A stretch of DNA of 64,000 bases from the NCBI RefSeq assembly GCF_020819595.1, contig NZ_JAJHNP010000011.1, positions 1 to 64,000 of the forward strand, in the 5' to 3' direction. Shown here piece by piece: positions 9,278 to 17,875 of this stretch. This DNA is from Streptomyces barringtoniae. GTDB taxonomy: Bacteria > Actinomycetota > Actinomycetes > Streptomycetales > Streptomycetaceae. Position 1 is the stretch's first letter. Every line of letters starts with the position of its first letter. Under the pieces are notes generated by a model. It did no database searches. It was not told the origin of the DNA and was given only the letters and a program-made list of their open reading frames with translations. The position numbers and the translations under genes are program-made.

Positions 9278-9802
9278 GTGTACGAGCCGAACGTGGTCGG
9301 GGACTGGCAGGAGTACGACGAGCATGCCGGTCTGCGGGTCCGCGTCCACCGTCTGGAGGCCGCGGAGCCTCCGCGCGGACGCGACGACGCAGCCGGCGGG
9401 CTGACGTACTTCACCGTCCGGGTGACGGTCGAGAACCGCGGCGCACAGCCCTACAGCATCCATCTGGAGGACGGCCAGATCGACGTCCGCGTCGGCCCCG
9501 ACGGGGAGGGCGCGTTCATCGACTGGCGCAACTCCCAGTTCATCGAGGGCTTCGACGTCTACCCGCTGCGCCGGGCCACCGCCGTGCTCTACGCCGCGGC
9601 CCCCGAGGCCGCCCTGAGTCACGTGGACGTGCAGGTGCAGCTGCGGGTGGAGGACGAGTGGGCCGACCGCCGGCTGTGGACCGGCGGCATCGGCGTCCTG
9701 GAGGCGACCACGGCGTCCGCCCCCGCGTCCGCCGGGCAGCACAGCCTCGCCCACCAGGTCAGCGCCTTCCTGAAGGACCAGACGGAGCCCGGTACCGCCT
9801 GA
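9278..9802 (+). CDS. Unrecognised 174-residue protein with beta-rich pattern
   Basis: The product begins with GTG (MYEPNVVGDWQEYDEHAGL) after GAGAGGGG. No signal peptide or membrane segment is visible. The middle (LTYFTVRVTVENRGAQPYSI then HLEDGQIDVRVG) alternates like an immunoglobulin-like or DUF4352-type sandwich, which usually sits outside cells, but no export signal is present. Residues 140-174 are a looser tail. Family not recognised. It stands alone with its own strong, apparently operator-controlled promoter. Coding quality is good. Confidence 0.7.
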   Translation: MYEPNVVGDWQEYDEHAGLRVRVHRLEAAEPPRGRDDAAGGLTYFTVRVTVENRGAQPYSIHLEDGQIDVRVGPDGEGAFIDWRNSQFIEGFDVYPLRRATAVLYAAAPEAALSHVDVQVQLRVEDEWADRRLWTGGIGVLEATTASAPASAGQHSLAHQVSAFLKDQTEPGTA

Positions 9803-9906
9803 CGCGGGCGACCGGGCCGCCGCGGGTCCGGGACGGAGCCGTCGTACGACCCCCGTGCCGGCCCGTGGGGTCAGTACGGCCGGTGTGGTCGGTACGGAAA
9901 GTGTGG

Positions 9907-10842
9907 TCAGTGCGGGATGCCGTCGATGATCTCCCGCGCGCCCTGCCGCAGCAGCGCCACCGCGACCGAGGTGCCGAGCGTGGCGGGGTCGAGCCGGCCC
10001 GCCCACTCGTGGGCGTTCAGACGTGTCTTGCCGTCCGGAGTGAAGACACAGGCCCGCAGGGACAGTTCCCCGCCGCGGTCCACGCGCGCGTACCCGGCGA
10101 TGGGGCTGTTGCAGTGGCCCTGGAGCACGTGCAGGAACATCCGCTCGGCGGTCGCCTCGCGATGCGTGTCCGGGTCACCGAGTCCGCTCACGGCGTCGAT
10201 CAGATCGCTGTCGTCCTCCCGGCACTGCAGCGCGAGGATGCCCGCACCGATCGGCGGCATCATCTCGTCCGGCGACAGCACCTCGCTGATCGCGTCCGTC
10301 CGGCCGATCCGCTCCAGACCGGACATGGCCAGCAGCAGCGCGTCCGCCTCCCCGGCGGCCAGCTTCTCCAGCCGGCGATTGGCGTTGCCGCGGAACGGCA
10401 CGCATTCCAGGTGCGGGTGCGTGGCGGAGAGTTGGGCCACCCGGCGCACCGCGGAGGTGCCGATCCGGGTACCGGCCGGCAGTTCGTCCAGGGTGAGCCC
10501 GCCCGGGTGAACCAGCGCGTCCCGGATGTCGTCCCGCTTCAGGAAGGCGGCGAACACCGTCCCGGCGGGCAGCGGCCGGTCTGCGGGCACGTCCTTGACG
10601 CAGTGCACCGCGAGATCGGCCTCCCCGGCCAGCAGGGCCGCGTCGACCTCCTTGGTGAACGCCCCCTTGCCCTCGACCTTCGACAGATCGCCGAGCCACT
10701 TGTCGCCGGTGGTCTTCACCGGCACCACCTCGGTGCGCACACCGGGGTGAAGTACGGCCAACTCGGCGCGCACCCGCTCGACTTGGGCCAGGGCCATGGG
10801 GGAGTCGCGGGAGACGATTCGGATCAATTCCGGGACGGACAT
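9907..10842 (-). CDS. hemC: Hydroxymethylbilane synthase (porphobilinogen deaminase)
   Basis: A 311-residue enzyme that joins four porphobilinogens into hydroxymethylbilane in tetrapyrrole synthesis. Family motifs are present: TTGDKWLGDLSKVEGKGAFT, the catalytic Asp in VKDVPADRP, RIGTSAVRR and PFRGNANRRL. The cofactor-binding Cys is in QGHCNSPIAGYA. The usual HSMKDVP reads HCVKDVP here. The ATG at 10842 is chosen because the product then starts at the normal MSVPELIRIVSRDS; the much longer open frame is spurious. No other heme genes are nearby, so this may be a paralogue of the main hemC. Confidence 0.9.
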   Translation of the reverse strand: MSVPELIRIVSRDSPMALAQVERVRAELAVLHPGVRTEVVPVKTTGDKWLGDLSKVEGKGAFTKEVDAALLAGEADLAVHCVKDVPADRPLPAGTVFAAFLKRDDIRDALVHPGGLTLDELPAGTRIGTSAVRRVAQLSATHPHLECVPFRGNANRRLEKLAAGEADALLLAMSGLERIGRTDAISEVLSPDEMMPPIGAGILALQCREDDSDLIDAVSGLGDPDTHREATAERMFLHVLQGHCNSPIAGYARVDRGGELSLRACVFTPDGKTRLNAHEWAGRLDPATLGTSVAVALLRQGAREIIDGIPH

Positions 10843-11093
10843 GGGGACACGATAGACCCTCCGGCCCGACCCCCGGTCGGGGCCCACTCGGAAGTCGGTG
10901 CGCCGCCGGGAGTTGGAGTCCCGGCCCATGGACGGATCGACCGTGGGCCGGTGATCCGGACCGGCCCGGCGGGGTCGGCCGCACGCTCGGCCTCCACGAT
11001 CCCGCGCAGGAACGGGTCGAACACCACGGTCTCCCCGAACGGCTTCCAGCCAGCTGCCGGCCGAGGAGAGCGGCAGCGCGGCGGCGTGTCTCC

Positions 11094-12083
11094 TCAGCCG
11101 AAGCCCTCCGGCAGGTCCGCCGCGGAGTCCTCCGGGGTGAGGTCCGGTCGCAGTCGCAGCCAGGACGGCTGGCGCAGGAGGCCGGCCCGGGTACGGGTGC
11201 TGTAGCTGACCTCGCCGACCAGCCGGGGCAGCACCCAGCGGGCGCCCGGGACGCGCGGCACCGGATCGAAGGGGCACCGTTCGCTCGCCGTGTCCCGCAG
11301 CAGCGCGGCCAACTCCGTCCGCTCGGCCTCGCTCCAGCCGGTGCCCACCCCGCCGACGTACCTCAGCCGGCCGTCCGCGTCGCGCTGACCGACCAGCACC
11401 GCGCCGGGCAGCCCGCTCAGCCGCCCCTTGCCCGGCAGCCAGCCGCCGACGATCACGTCCTCGGCGCGCATGTTCCGGATCTTGATCCATGCGCGCGAGC
11501 GCACCCCGGGCTCGTACACCGAGTCAAGCCGCTTGCACACCAGACCCTCCAGGCCGTGCTCCCGGGTCGCCGCGAGGGCCTCGGCGCCGTGCCCGGTCAC
11601 CGCACCCGGAGTCGACCAGTACGGTCCGGCCAGGCCCAGCTCGGTCAGTCGGGCCCGCCGCCGTGCGTACGGTTGCCGCAGCAGGGACTCCTCGCAGTAC
11701 GGCACGTCGAACAGCACCAGGTGCACCGGCACCTGCGCGGCCCGGCGTGCGGCCCGCGCGGGGGCGTGCGCCAGGCCCATCCGGCTCTGCAGCAACTGGA
11801 AGTCGCCCCGGCCCTGTTCGTCGAGGGCCAGCACCTCGCCGTCCAGCACGGCAGGCACGGGCCCCAGCGCGCCGCCGAGCGGCCGCAGTTCCGGATAGGC
11901 CGCGGTGATGTCCTCGCCCGAGCGGGCACGCAGCAGCAGGCTGCCGTCGCCGGGCAGGTAGACCATGACCCGCTGGCCGTCCTGCTTGGTCTCGTACGCC
12001 CACCGCTGGTCCTGGGCGGCGGGCGGCAGCGTGCCGGGAGTGGCGAGCATCGGCGCGATGAGCGGCAGGGGTACGGCGGTCAC
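11094..12083 (-). CDS. ATP-dependent DNA ligase, LigC type
   Basis: A 329-residue ligase that seals DNA nicks using ATP. Motif I is ETKQDGQRV with the adenylated Lys; later motifs are LDGEVLALDEQGRGDF, EGLVCKRLDSVY (motif IV region) and RAWIKIRN (motif V). The C-terminal OB-fold domain follows from about residue 205 (ADGRLRYVGGVGTGW). Length and domain order fit actinobacterial LigC, used in repair rather than replication. The ATG at 12083 has no strong ribosome site. No Ku gene is visible nearby. A separate LigD-type pair is at 23.7-25.3 kb. Confidence 0.9.
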   Translation of the reverse strand: MTAVPLPLIAPMLATPGTLPPAAQDQRWAYETKQDGQRVMVYLPGDGSLLLRARSGEDITAAYPELRPLGGALGPVPAVLDGEVLALDEQGRGDFQLLQSRMGLAHAPARAARRAAQVPVHLVLFDVPYCEESLLRQPYARRRARLTELGLAGPYWSTPGAVTGHGAEALAATREHGLEGLVCKRLDSVYEPGVRSRAWIKIRNMRAEDVIVGGWLPGKGRLSGLPGAVLVGQRDADGRLRYVGGVGTGWSEAERTELAALLRDTASERCPFDPVPRVPGARWVLPRLVGEVSYSTRTRAGLLRQPSWLRLRPDLTPEDSAADLPEGFG

Positions 12084-12446
12084 GGCTGAAGATCTCGACC
12101 GCCCCCGGCCCCCTCACGCGCCTTCGGGCCCCGGTTCCCCTGAACGGGCCCGCACCGCCTGGCAGCTCGAAGCCCGCTGCGCGACAGCGGACATCGCCGG
12201 ACCGGACGGTTGCGGCAGAACATTGCGGGGCGGCGAGCGCCGACGCTGCGAGGGATGCCCGGCCCGGGGCCGGCCGTGCGCCCGGACCGGTCGCCGGGCA
12301 AAGGGAGCCGTGGCCGGGGGGAGCAGGGCCGTACGGTCTTCTTCCGCCGTCCACATGCCGACCTCGTACGGCCACAAGCCGGCCCCACAAGGCCATCTAC
12401 GGGCCAGCCTCGGCCGCCTGAGCCCGTCTCAGCCGACCGGCCTGTC
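12084..12446. other. 363-base gap, no gene recognised
   Basis: A leftward open frame (12114-12377) has Arg/Pro-rich translation with no recognisable domain and no ribosome site. The stretch is treated as the promoter region of the ligase gene plus decayed sequence next to the MFS remnant. Confidence 0.4.
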
Positions 12447-12740
12447 TCAGCCGACCGTCTCCGCCGACGGCTCCGCAGACGCCGGTGCGGGAGCCGCAGT
12501 GGCCGGGCGGGGCCGGGGGAGGAACGAGGCGAGGGCGAAGGCCAGGAGTGCCGCGCCCGCGCCGATCGCCATGACGGCCTTGAAGCCGTTCTCGGACGGC
12601 AGCGCGTGGCCGCCGAGGCTGATCGTCAGCTGCGACAGGACCACCCCGGCGACCGCGCTGGCCACCGACGTGCCGATGGAGCGCATCAGCGTGTTGAGGC
12701 TGTTCGCGGCGGCCGTCTCCGACGGCGGCACCGCGCCCCT
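12447..12740 (-). pseudogene. C-terminal remnant of a DHA2-type MFS transporter
   Basis: About 96 residues begin GAVPPSETAAANSLNTLMRS and continue with GTSVASAVAGVVLSQ, ending in a last membrane helix (AVMAIGAGAALLAFALASFL) and a Pro/Ala tail. This is the end of a 14-helix drug-efflux transporter of about 470 residues. The matching frame stops making sense upstream of about 12740 and the other helices are missing. It lies 81 bases from glpK. It looks like a deletion scar; a functional protein is unlikely. Confidence 0.7.
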
Positions 12741-12821
12741 CCCTGAGCGCTTCTGCAGCGAGCGGGCGGATCCCCATTCAGGACTTACGTGAGTCGAGCG
12801 AGTTGATGTGGCTCAGCGCGC

Positions 12822-14327
12822 CTACGGCCGTCGAACCCAGCCCAGGGACCGTTCGACGGCCCGCTGCCAGTTGTCGTACTCCGACTCCCGCAGTTCGGGG
12901 TCCATGGCGGGCAGCCACTGGGCGGCCCGGTGCCAGTTGCGGCGCAGCACCTCCAGGTCGGGCCAGTAGCCGGCGGCGAGGCCGGCCGCGTAGGCGGCGC
13001 CCAGTGAGACCGTCTCGGCGACCATGGGCCGCACCACGGGTACGTCGAGCACGTCGGCCACGAACTGCATGAGCAGGTTGTCCGCGGTCATGCCCCCGTC
13101 CACCTTGAGCTGCTGAAGCGAGACCGAGGAGTCGGCGTTCATGGCGTCGACGACCTCCCGTGTCTGCCATCCGGTGGCCTCGAGGACGGCACGCGCCAGG
13201 TGGCCCTTGGTGATGTAGGAGGTGAGGCCGACGATGACCCCGCGCGCGTCGCTGCGCCAGCGGGGTGCGAACAGACCCGAGAACGCGGGGACGATGTAGC
13301 AGCCGCCGTTGTCCTCGACCGTCCGCGCGAGGGTCTCGATCTCCGGGGCGCTGTTGATCAGGCCCAGGCGGTCCCGGAACCACTGGACGAGTGCGCCGGT
13401 GATGGCGATCGACCCTTCCAGGGCGTAGGCCGGCTGCCGGTCCCCGATCTGGTAGGCGACGGTCGTGAGGAGCCCGTGCCGGGACCGCACCAGCTCGCTG
13501 CCGGTGTTGAGCAGCAGGAAGCTGCCCGTTCCGTAGGTGCACTTGGCCTCGCCCGGGGAGAAACAGGTCTGGCCGAAGAGGGCGGCCTGCTGGTCGCCGA
13601 GTGCGGCCGTGATCGCGACCCCGGGCAGCAGTGAGCGGGCTTCGCCGTACGTCTCCGCGGAGGACCGGATCTCGGGCAGCATCGCGCGGGGCACCCCGAA
13701 GAAGGCCAGCAGCTCGTCGTCCCAGGTGAGCGTGCGCATGTTCATCAGCATGGTGCGGCTGGCGTTGGTGGCGTCGGTGACGTGCAGGCCGCTGTCGGCG
13801 CCCCCGGTGATATTCCAGATCAGCCAGCTCTCCATCGTGCCGAACAGCACCTCGCCGTCCCTGGCGCGCTGTTCGACCCCCTTGACGTGGTCGAACAGCC
13901 ACCGGATCCGCAGCGCGGAGAAATAGGTGGAGGGCGGCAGAGCGCACCGCTCGAGGAAGAACGCCTCCCCGGGCCGCTGTCCGAGCTCGTCGACGAGCGG
14001 CGCCGTGCGGGTGTCCTGCCAGACGATCGCCCGGCCCAGCGGGGCGCCGGTCCGCCGGTCCCACAGCACCGTCGTCTCGCGCTGGTTGGCCAGGCCGATG
14101 GCGGTGACCTGCCCCTTGTCCACACCGGCGTCGGAGAGCGCCTCGGGCACGATGTGCCGCAGGTTCTGCCATATCTCCACGGCGTCGTGCTCGACCCAGC
14201 CGGGCCTGGGGAAGTGCTGCCGGTGTTCCTTCTGCGCGACCGAGACCAGCCGCCCACGGTGGTCGAACAGGATGCATCGGGTGGAGTTGGTGCCCTGATC
14301 GATGGACATTACATACCGTTCAGCCAT
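12822..14327 (-). CDS. glpK: Glycerol kinase
   Basis: A 501-residue enzyme that phosphorylates glycerol to glycerol-3-phosphate. FGGY-family landmarks are seen in order: SIDQGTNSTRCILFDHRGRL (N-terminal phosphate-binding loop), PGWVEHDAVEIWQN, GLANQRETTVLWDRRTG, TNASRTMLMN, GDQQAALFGQ, CTYGTGSFLLLNTG and VDGGMTADNLLMQ. The length is standard. It is downstream of a GylR-like regulator on the same strand (44-base gap), but glpF and glpD, its usual operon partners, are absent here. It is therefore probably a second, separately controlled glycerol kinase. Confidence 0.95.
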   Translation of the reverse strand: MAERYVMSIDQGTNSTRCILFDHRGRLVSVAQKEHRQHFPRPGWVEHDAVEIWQNLRHIVPEALSDAGVDKGQVTAIGLANQRETTVLWDRRTGAPLGRAIVWQDTRTAPLVDELGQRPGEAFFLERCALPPSTYFSALRIRWLFDHVKGVEQRARDGEVLFGTMESWLIWNITGGADSGLHVTDATNASRTMLMNMRTLTWDDELLAFFGVPRAMLPEIRSSAETYGEARSLLPGVAITAALGDQQAALFGQTCFSPGEAKCTYGTGSFLLLNTGSELVRSRHGLLTTVAYQIGDRQPAYALEGSIAITGALVQWFRDRLGLINSAPEIETLARTVEDNGGCYIVPAFSGLFAPRWRSDARGVIVGLTSYITKGHLARAVLEATGWQTREVVDAMNADSSVSLQQLKVDGGMTADNLLMQFVADVLDVPVVRPMVAETVSLGAAYAAGLAAGYWPDLEVLRRNWHRAAQWLPAMDPELRESEYDNWQRAVERSLGWVRRP

Positions 14328-14371
14328 GATCGGGTCTGCCTTCCGACGGATCGAGGGGCGGCTGTCCTGGC

Positions 14372-15136
14372 TTACCAGCGGGCGGCTCCCAGGTCTCTGG
14401 ATATCGCCCGTGCGGCTTCACGGAGCAGTGTGATCAGATTCGGGCGGGGGCGTCCCTGGCCGTCGCAGATCCGCTCGACCGGCCCCGACAGCCCGATGGC
14501 GCCGACGACGAGGCCGCCGTGCCCGCGGATCGGCGCGGCGATTCCGGCCTCGCCCATGCTCATTTCCTGGACCTCGGCGGCCCATCCGAGTTCCCTGACC
14601 TCCGCGAGCGCCCGGGCGAGCCGCTCGGGGTCGGCCAGGGTGTGCCGGGTGTACGCCTCCAGCTCCCGGTCGACCGGCTCGACGCTCGCGGTCCCGTAGG
14701 CCAGCAGTACCTTGCCGAGCGAGGAGGCGTGCAGGGGCAGCAGCGCGCCCACGTCCAGGGTCTGGAAGGTGTCGTCCGGCCGGAACACGTGGTGGACGAC
14801 GAGGACGCTGCCCTCCAGGGGGGTGCCCAGGCGTACCGCCTCCCCACTGCGGGCGGCCAGGGCGTCGGCCCAGTTGAGCGAGCGCGAGCGCAGCTCGTTG
14901 ACGTCGAGGTAGCTGGTGCCGAGGTGCAGCAGGGCGGCTCCGAGCTGGTACTTCCCGGTCGCCGCGTCCTGCTCCACGAAGTCCACGTGCTGGAGCGTGC
15001 GCAGAATGCCGTGGGCGGTGCCCTTCGCGAGCCCGAGCGAGGCCGCCACCTCACCGAGACCGAGTCGTCGGGGCCCACCGGCGAGCAGACGCAGAATCGC
15101 CGCCGCCCGTTCGATCGACTGGACTGGGCCGGCCAT
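14372..15136 (-). CDS. IclR-family regulator, GylR-like
   Basis: A 254-residue regulator. The N-terminal winged helix (IERAAAILRLLAGGPRRLGL, then SLGLAKGTAHGILRTLQHVD) is followed by the IclR effector domain (PLHASSLGKVLLAYG, GIAAPIRGHGGLVVGAIGLS). From memory it is close in length and sequence to GylR, the S. coelicolor glycerol-operon repressor. It lies directly upstream of glpK and probably controls it in response to glycerol or glycerol-3-phosphate. ATG start at 15136. Confidence 0.9.
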   Translation of the reverse strand: MAGPVQSIERAAAILRLLAGGPRRLGLGEVAASLGLAKGTAHGILRTLQHVDFVEQDAATGKYQLGAALLHLGTSYLDVNELRSRSLNWADALAARSGEAVRLGTPLEGSVLVVHHVFRPDDTFQTLDVGALLPLHASSLGKVLLAYGTASVEPVDRELEAYTRHTLADPERLARALAEVRELGWAAEVQEMSMGEAGIAAPIRGHGGLVVGAIGLSGPVERICDGQGRPRPNLITLLREAARAISRDLGAARW

Positions 15137-15206
15137 GAAGCGAGCCTATTACCCGCACGGACGCCGTGCCCGCGGGAGGGCGTTCGGTAATGCCGACCGC
15201 TGTTCA

Positions 15207-15235
15207 TTGACCGGCCGGATTTGTGTCCATAGCGT
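15207..15235 (+). promoter_or_regulatory. Housekeeping-type promoter for the anti-sigma-type kinase
   Basis: TTGACC (15207-15212), 17 bases, TAGCGT (15230-15235): near consensus for the main Streptomyces sigma factor. The predicted leader to the ATG at 15303 is about 60 bases. Confidence 0.6.
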
Positions 15236-15302
15236 GCATGCGAGTCCGGAACACGCCGGCATGACGGCGCTGGACCGGCCGTACGCACCACTGGGAGAGA
15301 CC

Positions 15303-15725
15303 ATGGCGGCACAGCTCAAGACACTGGTTCAGGCGGCATATGAACACGTGTGTCCGGTGCCGCCCGTCGCCGGCGCCGTCTCGGCCGTACGGCGTCGTGC
15401 GGCGGCGGTCCTCGCGGACTGGAGCGTGTGTCCGCACCTTGTCGAGGACGCGCTGCTCGTGGTGTCGGAGCTCGTCACCAACGCGCTCGTGCACGCCCGG
15501 CCGCCGGCCGTGCTCCGGCTGTCGTGGGTGCGGGGCGACGGTGGCAGCAGCCTGCGCGTCGAGGTCACGGACGGCGGACCCGCCCTGCCGGTGGGCCCGT
15601 GCCTCGGAGTCGACCCCGACGAGCACGGCAGGGGCGAGACGATCGTCCACGCCCTGGCGACTCGCCACGGCATACGCACCCACCTCGACGGAGTCACCCG
15701 CTGGGCCGAACTCGGCGCGCACTAG
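15303..15725 (+). CDS. RsbW-like ATP-binding (anti-sigma type) protein
   Basis: A 140-residue GHKL/HATPase_c_2 protein. The N box is LLVVSELVTNALVHA, the G1 box is VEVTDGGPALPVGP and the G2-like region is DEHGRGETIVHALAT. Such proteins bind sigma factors or phosphorylate anti-anti-sigma proteins in partner switching. The ATG at 15303 has a GGGAGAG site; the upstream in-frame ATG at 15261 does not. It faces the PP2C gene and the two stop codons overlap within CTAG, so the pair may form one kinase/phosphatase switch. Confidence 0.88.
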   Translation: MAAQLKTLVQAAYEHVCPVPPVAGAVSAVRRRAAAVLADWSVCPHLVEDALLVVSELVTNALVHARPPAVLRLSWVRGDGGSSLRVEVTDGGPALPVGPCLGVDPDEHGRGETIVHALATRHGIRTHLDGVTRWAELGAH

Positions 15726-16927
15726 AGTGCGGCCTCGCACCATGACGGCACGCACTCCGGCTCGTCCGCGGTCCGCTTGCGGAGCAGGAGCAGGGCGGCG
15801 TCGTCGTGCAGCCGGCCGCCCACATGCCCCAGCAGCTCGTCATGGAGCGCGGTGAGCGTGCGCGCCGGCTCGTCGCAGACATGGCGGGACACCCCGTCGG
15901 CCAGCGGATAGAAGTCGCGTGCGTGATCGCGGGCCTCCGTGACCCCGTCGGTGTACAGCAGCAACTGGTCCCCGACCGCGAAGGGCAGCCGCTGCAGGCG
16001 GGGGTTCTGGCCCGAGAGGGCCCGCAGCCCGAGGGGCGGAGCGGGATGGGTGGGCTCCACCGCCGCGACCTCCCCGGAGCCGGATATCAGCAGCGGCGCC
16101 GCGTGTCCGCAGTTGACGATCTCCAGGTGTCCCGACTCGGGGTGTCCCGCGACCACGGCGGTGACGAAGTCGTCGGGACCCAGGTCGCGCGCCAGGCTCC
16201 GCTCGATCCTCGCGACGACGTCGAGCAGGTCGGGCTCGTCGTAGGCGGCCTCACGGAACACCCCCAGCACCAGGGCGGCGGTCCGCACGGCGGGCAGCCC
16301 CTTGCCGCGCACGTCGCCGACGATCAGCCTGATCCCGTAGGGCGTGGGCACCAGGGCGTAGAGGTCGCCGCCGATCCGCGCCTCCGCCGCCGCGGCACTG
16401 TAGCGGACGGCCACCTGGAACGGGCCGATGGTGTCCGGGACCGGCTGGAGCAGCGCGTGCTGGGCGGCCTCGGCGACCGAGCGGACGGCGGCGAGGACCC
16501 GCTCACGACGGCCACGCAGCGCGGCGGCCAGGCCGCTCGCCGCGGTGACGGCCAGCAGGGCGGCGAGCACGCCCGCCAGTTCGCCGGCCGGTACCCCGTG
16601 GCCCATGCCCAGTGCCGCGCCCGTCGCCACGGCGAGCAGTCCGACGCCCAATACACCGCGCGGCCCGTTGGTGGCGGCCGCCAGAGCGGGGCAGACGGCC
16701 AGCAGCGGCAGCCAGACCAGCCCCCCGTCCACGGCGACGTCGACGAGCGCGACGACGGCCACGACCAGCACCGGAAGCCCGGCGGCCAGCTGCCCGGCAG
16801 CACACCGGTGACCCGGATCCCGCGCTTCGGCCACACAGTTCCTGAACAGCCGCGTCGGTGCATGGTCGCCGCCATGCTCTCGGGCCTGGAGCATCTCGTC
16901 CGTAGTCCTCGCCTGTACGGGGTTCAC
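15722..16927 (-). CDS. SpoIIE/PP2C-type membrane phosphatase
   Basis: A 401-residue protein. Residues 40-135 are hydrophobic (GLPVLVVAVVALVDVAVDG, then several short helices), giving a membrane anchor of about four segments. The PP2C-like SpoIIE domain follows: RIGGDLYALVPTPYGIRLIV, GDVRGKGLPAVRTAALVLG, CGHAAPLLI and LLLYTDGVTEARD carry its metal-binding aspartates. It should dephosphorylate an anti-anti-sigma factor. The start is uncertain: GTG at 16927 or ATG at 16891. The convergent RsbW-like gene is a candidate functional partner. Confidence 0.88.
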   Translation of the reverse strand: MNPVQARTTDEMLQAREHGGDHAPTRLFRNCVAEARDPGHRCAAGQLAAGLPVLVVAVVALVDVAVDGGLVWLPLLAVCPALAAATNGPRGVLGVGLLAVATGAALGMGHGVPAGELAGVLAALLAVTAASGLAAALRGRRERVLAAVRSVAEAAQHALLQPVPDTIGPFQVAVRYSAAAAEARIGGDLYALVPTPYGIRLIVGDVRGKGLPAVRTAALVLGVFREAAYDEPDLLDVVARIERSLARDLGPDDFVTAVVAGHPESGHLEIVNCGHAAPLLISGSGEVAAVEPTHPAPPLGLRALSGQNPRLQRLPFAVGDQLLLYTDGVTEARDHARDFYPLADGVSRHVCDEPARTLTALHDELLGHVGGRLHDDAALLLLRKRTADEPECVPSWCEAAL

Positions 16928-16990
16928 ACCCGGAATGTCCGTTTCATCAATCGAACGGGCTGGGTGAGGGAGGCCACAAGGACCGGGTTT

Positions 16991-17749
16991 TCAGATAGTG
17001 AGCGAGAGACTCCTGGTCACCCGGCTCGCGACCGGAAGCAGGCGCGCCCGGATCTCCTGGAGCTGGGCCTGCCGCTCCACCGGCAGGGAGACGCCGAGTG
17101 AGCCGGGCGTGCTCCCGCGGTAGACGGGCACGGCGACGCAGACGGTGCCCAGCGCGTACTCCTCCAGGTCCGTGACGGCCGGTGCCAAGGGGGGCGCCGC
17201 GAGCCTGCGGAGCAGCTGGGGAAGACTGGTGATCGTCCGTGGTGTGAGATCGGCGAGGTGGTGCCTGGACAGATAGTCCCGGCGGGCGTCCTCGTCCAGC
17301 TCCCGCAGCACGGACTTGCCCAGTGCGGTGGCATGTCCGGCGTCCTCGAAACCCACCCAGAGATCCACCCGGGGCGTGCGGGGGCTGTCCACGATCTCGG
17401 CCACCCTGATCTCGCCCTCCTCGTAGAACGTGAGGTAGGCGGCGGTGGCCAGCTCGTCGCGGAGGGCGGCCAGCGTCGGGCGCACACGGCTGAGCAGGGT
17501 CTGTGCGCGGCCCGCCGTGTGCAGGGAGTCCAGCCTGTCGCCCAGGACGAAGCCGCCGTCGGCCAGCTTTCGCACGTACCCGTCGTGCACGAGAGTGCGC
17601 AGCAGGTGATAGGCGGTGGCGAGCGGCAGTTCCGTCTCGCGCGCCAGCTGTTTCGCCGGCGCGCCGTTCTCGTGCGCGCTCACCGCCTCCAGCAGACGGA
17701 AGGCCCGCTGCACAGACGTGATCAGCGTGGGGCCGTCCTGAGCACCCAT
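16991..17749 (-). CDS. IclR-family regulator
   Basis: A 252-residue regulator. The winged helix is at residues 10-70 (ITSVQRAFRLLEAVSAHENG, ARETELPLATAYHLLRTLVH); the IclR effector domain follows, with GHATALGKSVLRELD and YALGTVCVAVPVYRG. ATG at 17749. It is not paired with an obvious catabolic operon; the gene on its far side is an EamA exporter on the same strand 126 bases downstream in the coordinate sense. Ligand unknown. Confidence 0.88.
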   Translation of the reverse strand: MGAQDGPTLITSVQRAFRLLEAVSAHENGAPAKQLARETELPLATAYHLLRTLVHDGYVRKLADGGFVLGDRLDSLHTAGRAQTLLSRVRPTLAALRDELATAAYLTFYEEGEIRVAEIVDSPRTPRVDLWVGFEDAGHATALGKSVLRELDEDARRDYLSRHHLADLTPRTITSLPQLLRRLAAPPLAPAVTDLEEYALGTVCVAVPVYRGSTPGSLGVSLPVERQAQLQEIRARLLPVASRVTRSLSLTI

Positions 17750-17875
17750 AGAACAAGAGTGCGCCGGGCGCCGGGCCCGGGCAAGGCAGGGCGCAACCCC
17801 GGGGCTGCCAGGTCGGCGCCCACGACCCCGCCCGGCAGGGTGAGCGGAACGCCGGAGCGACCGTGCCGGCCGTCC

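Noticed and set aside
9907..11490. A 527-residue version of HemC
   Set aside because: The 216 extra N-terminal residues overlap the ligase gene and show no family pattern; the normal HemC start is at 10842.
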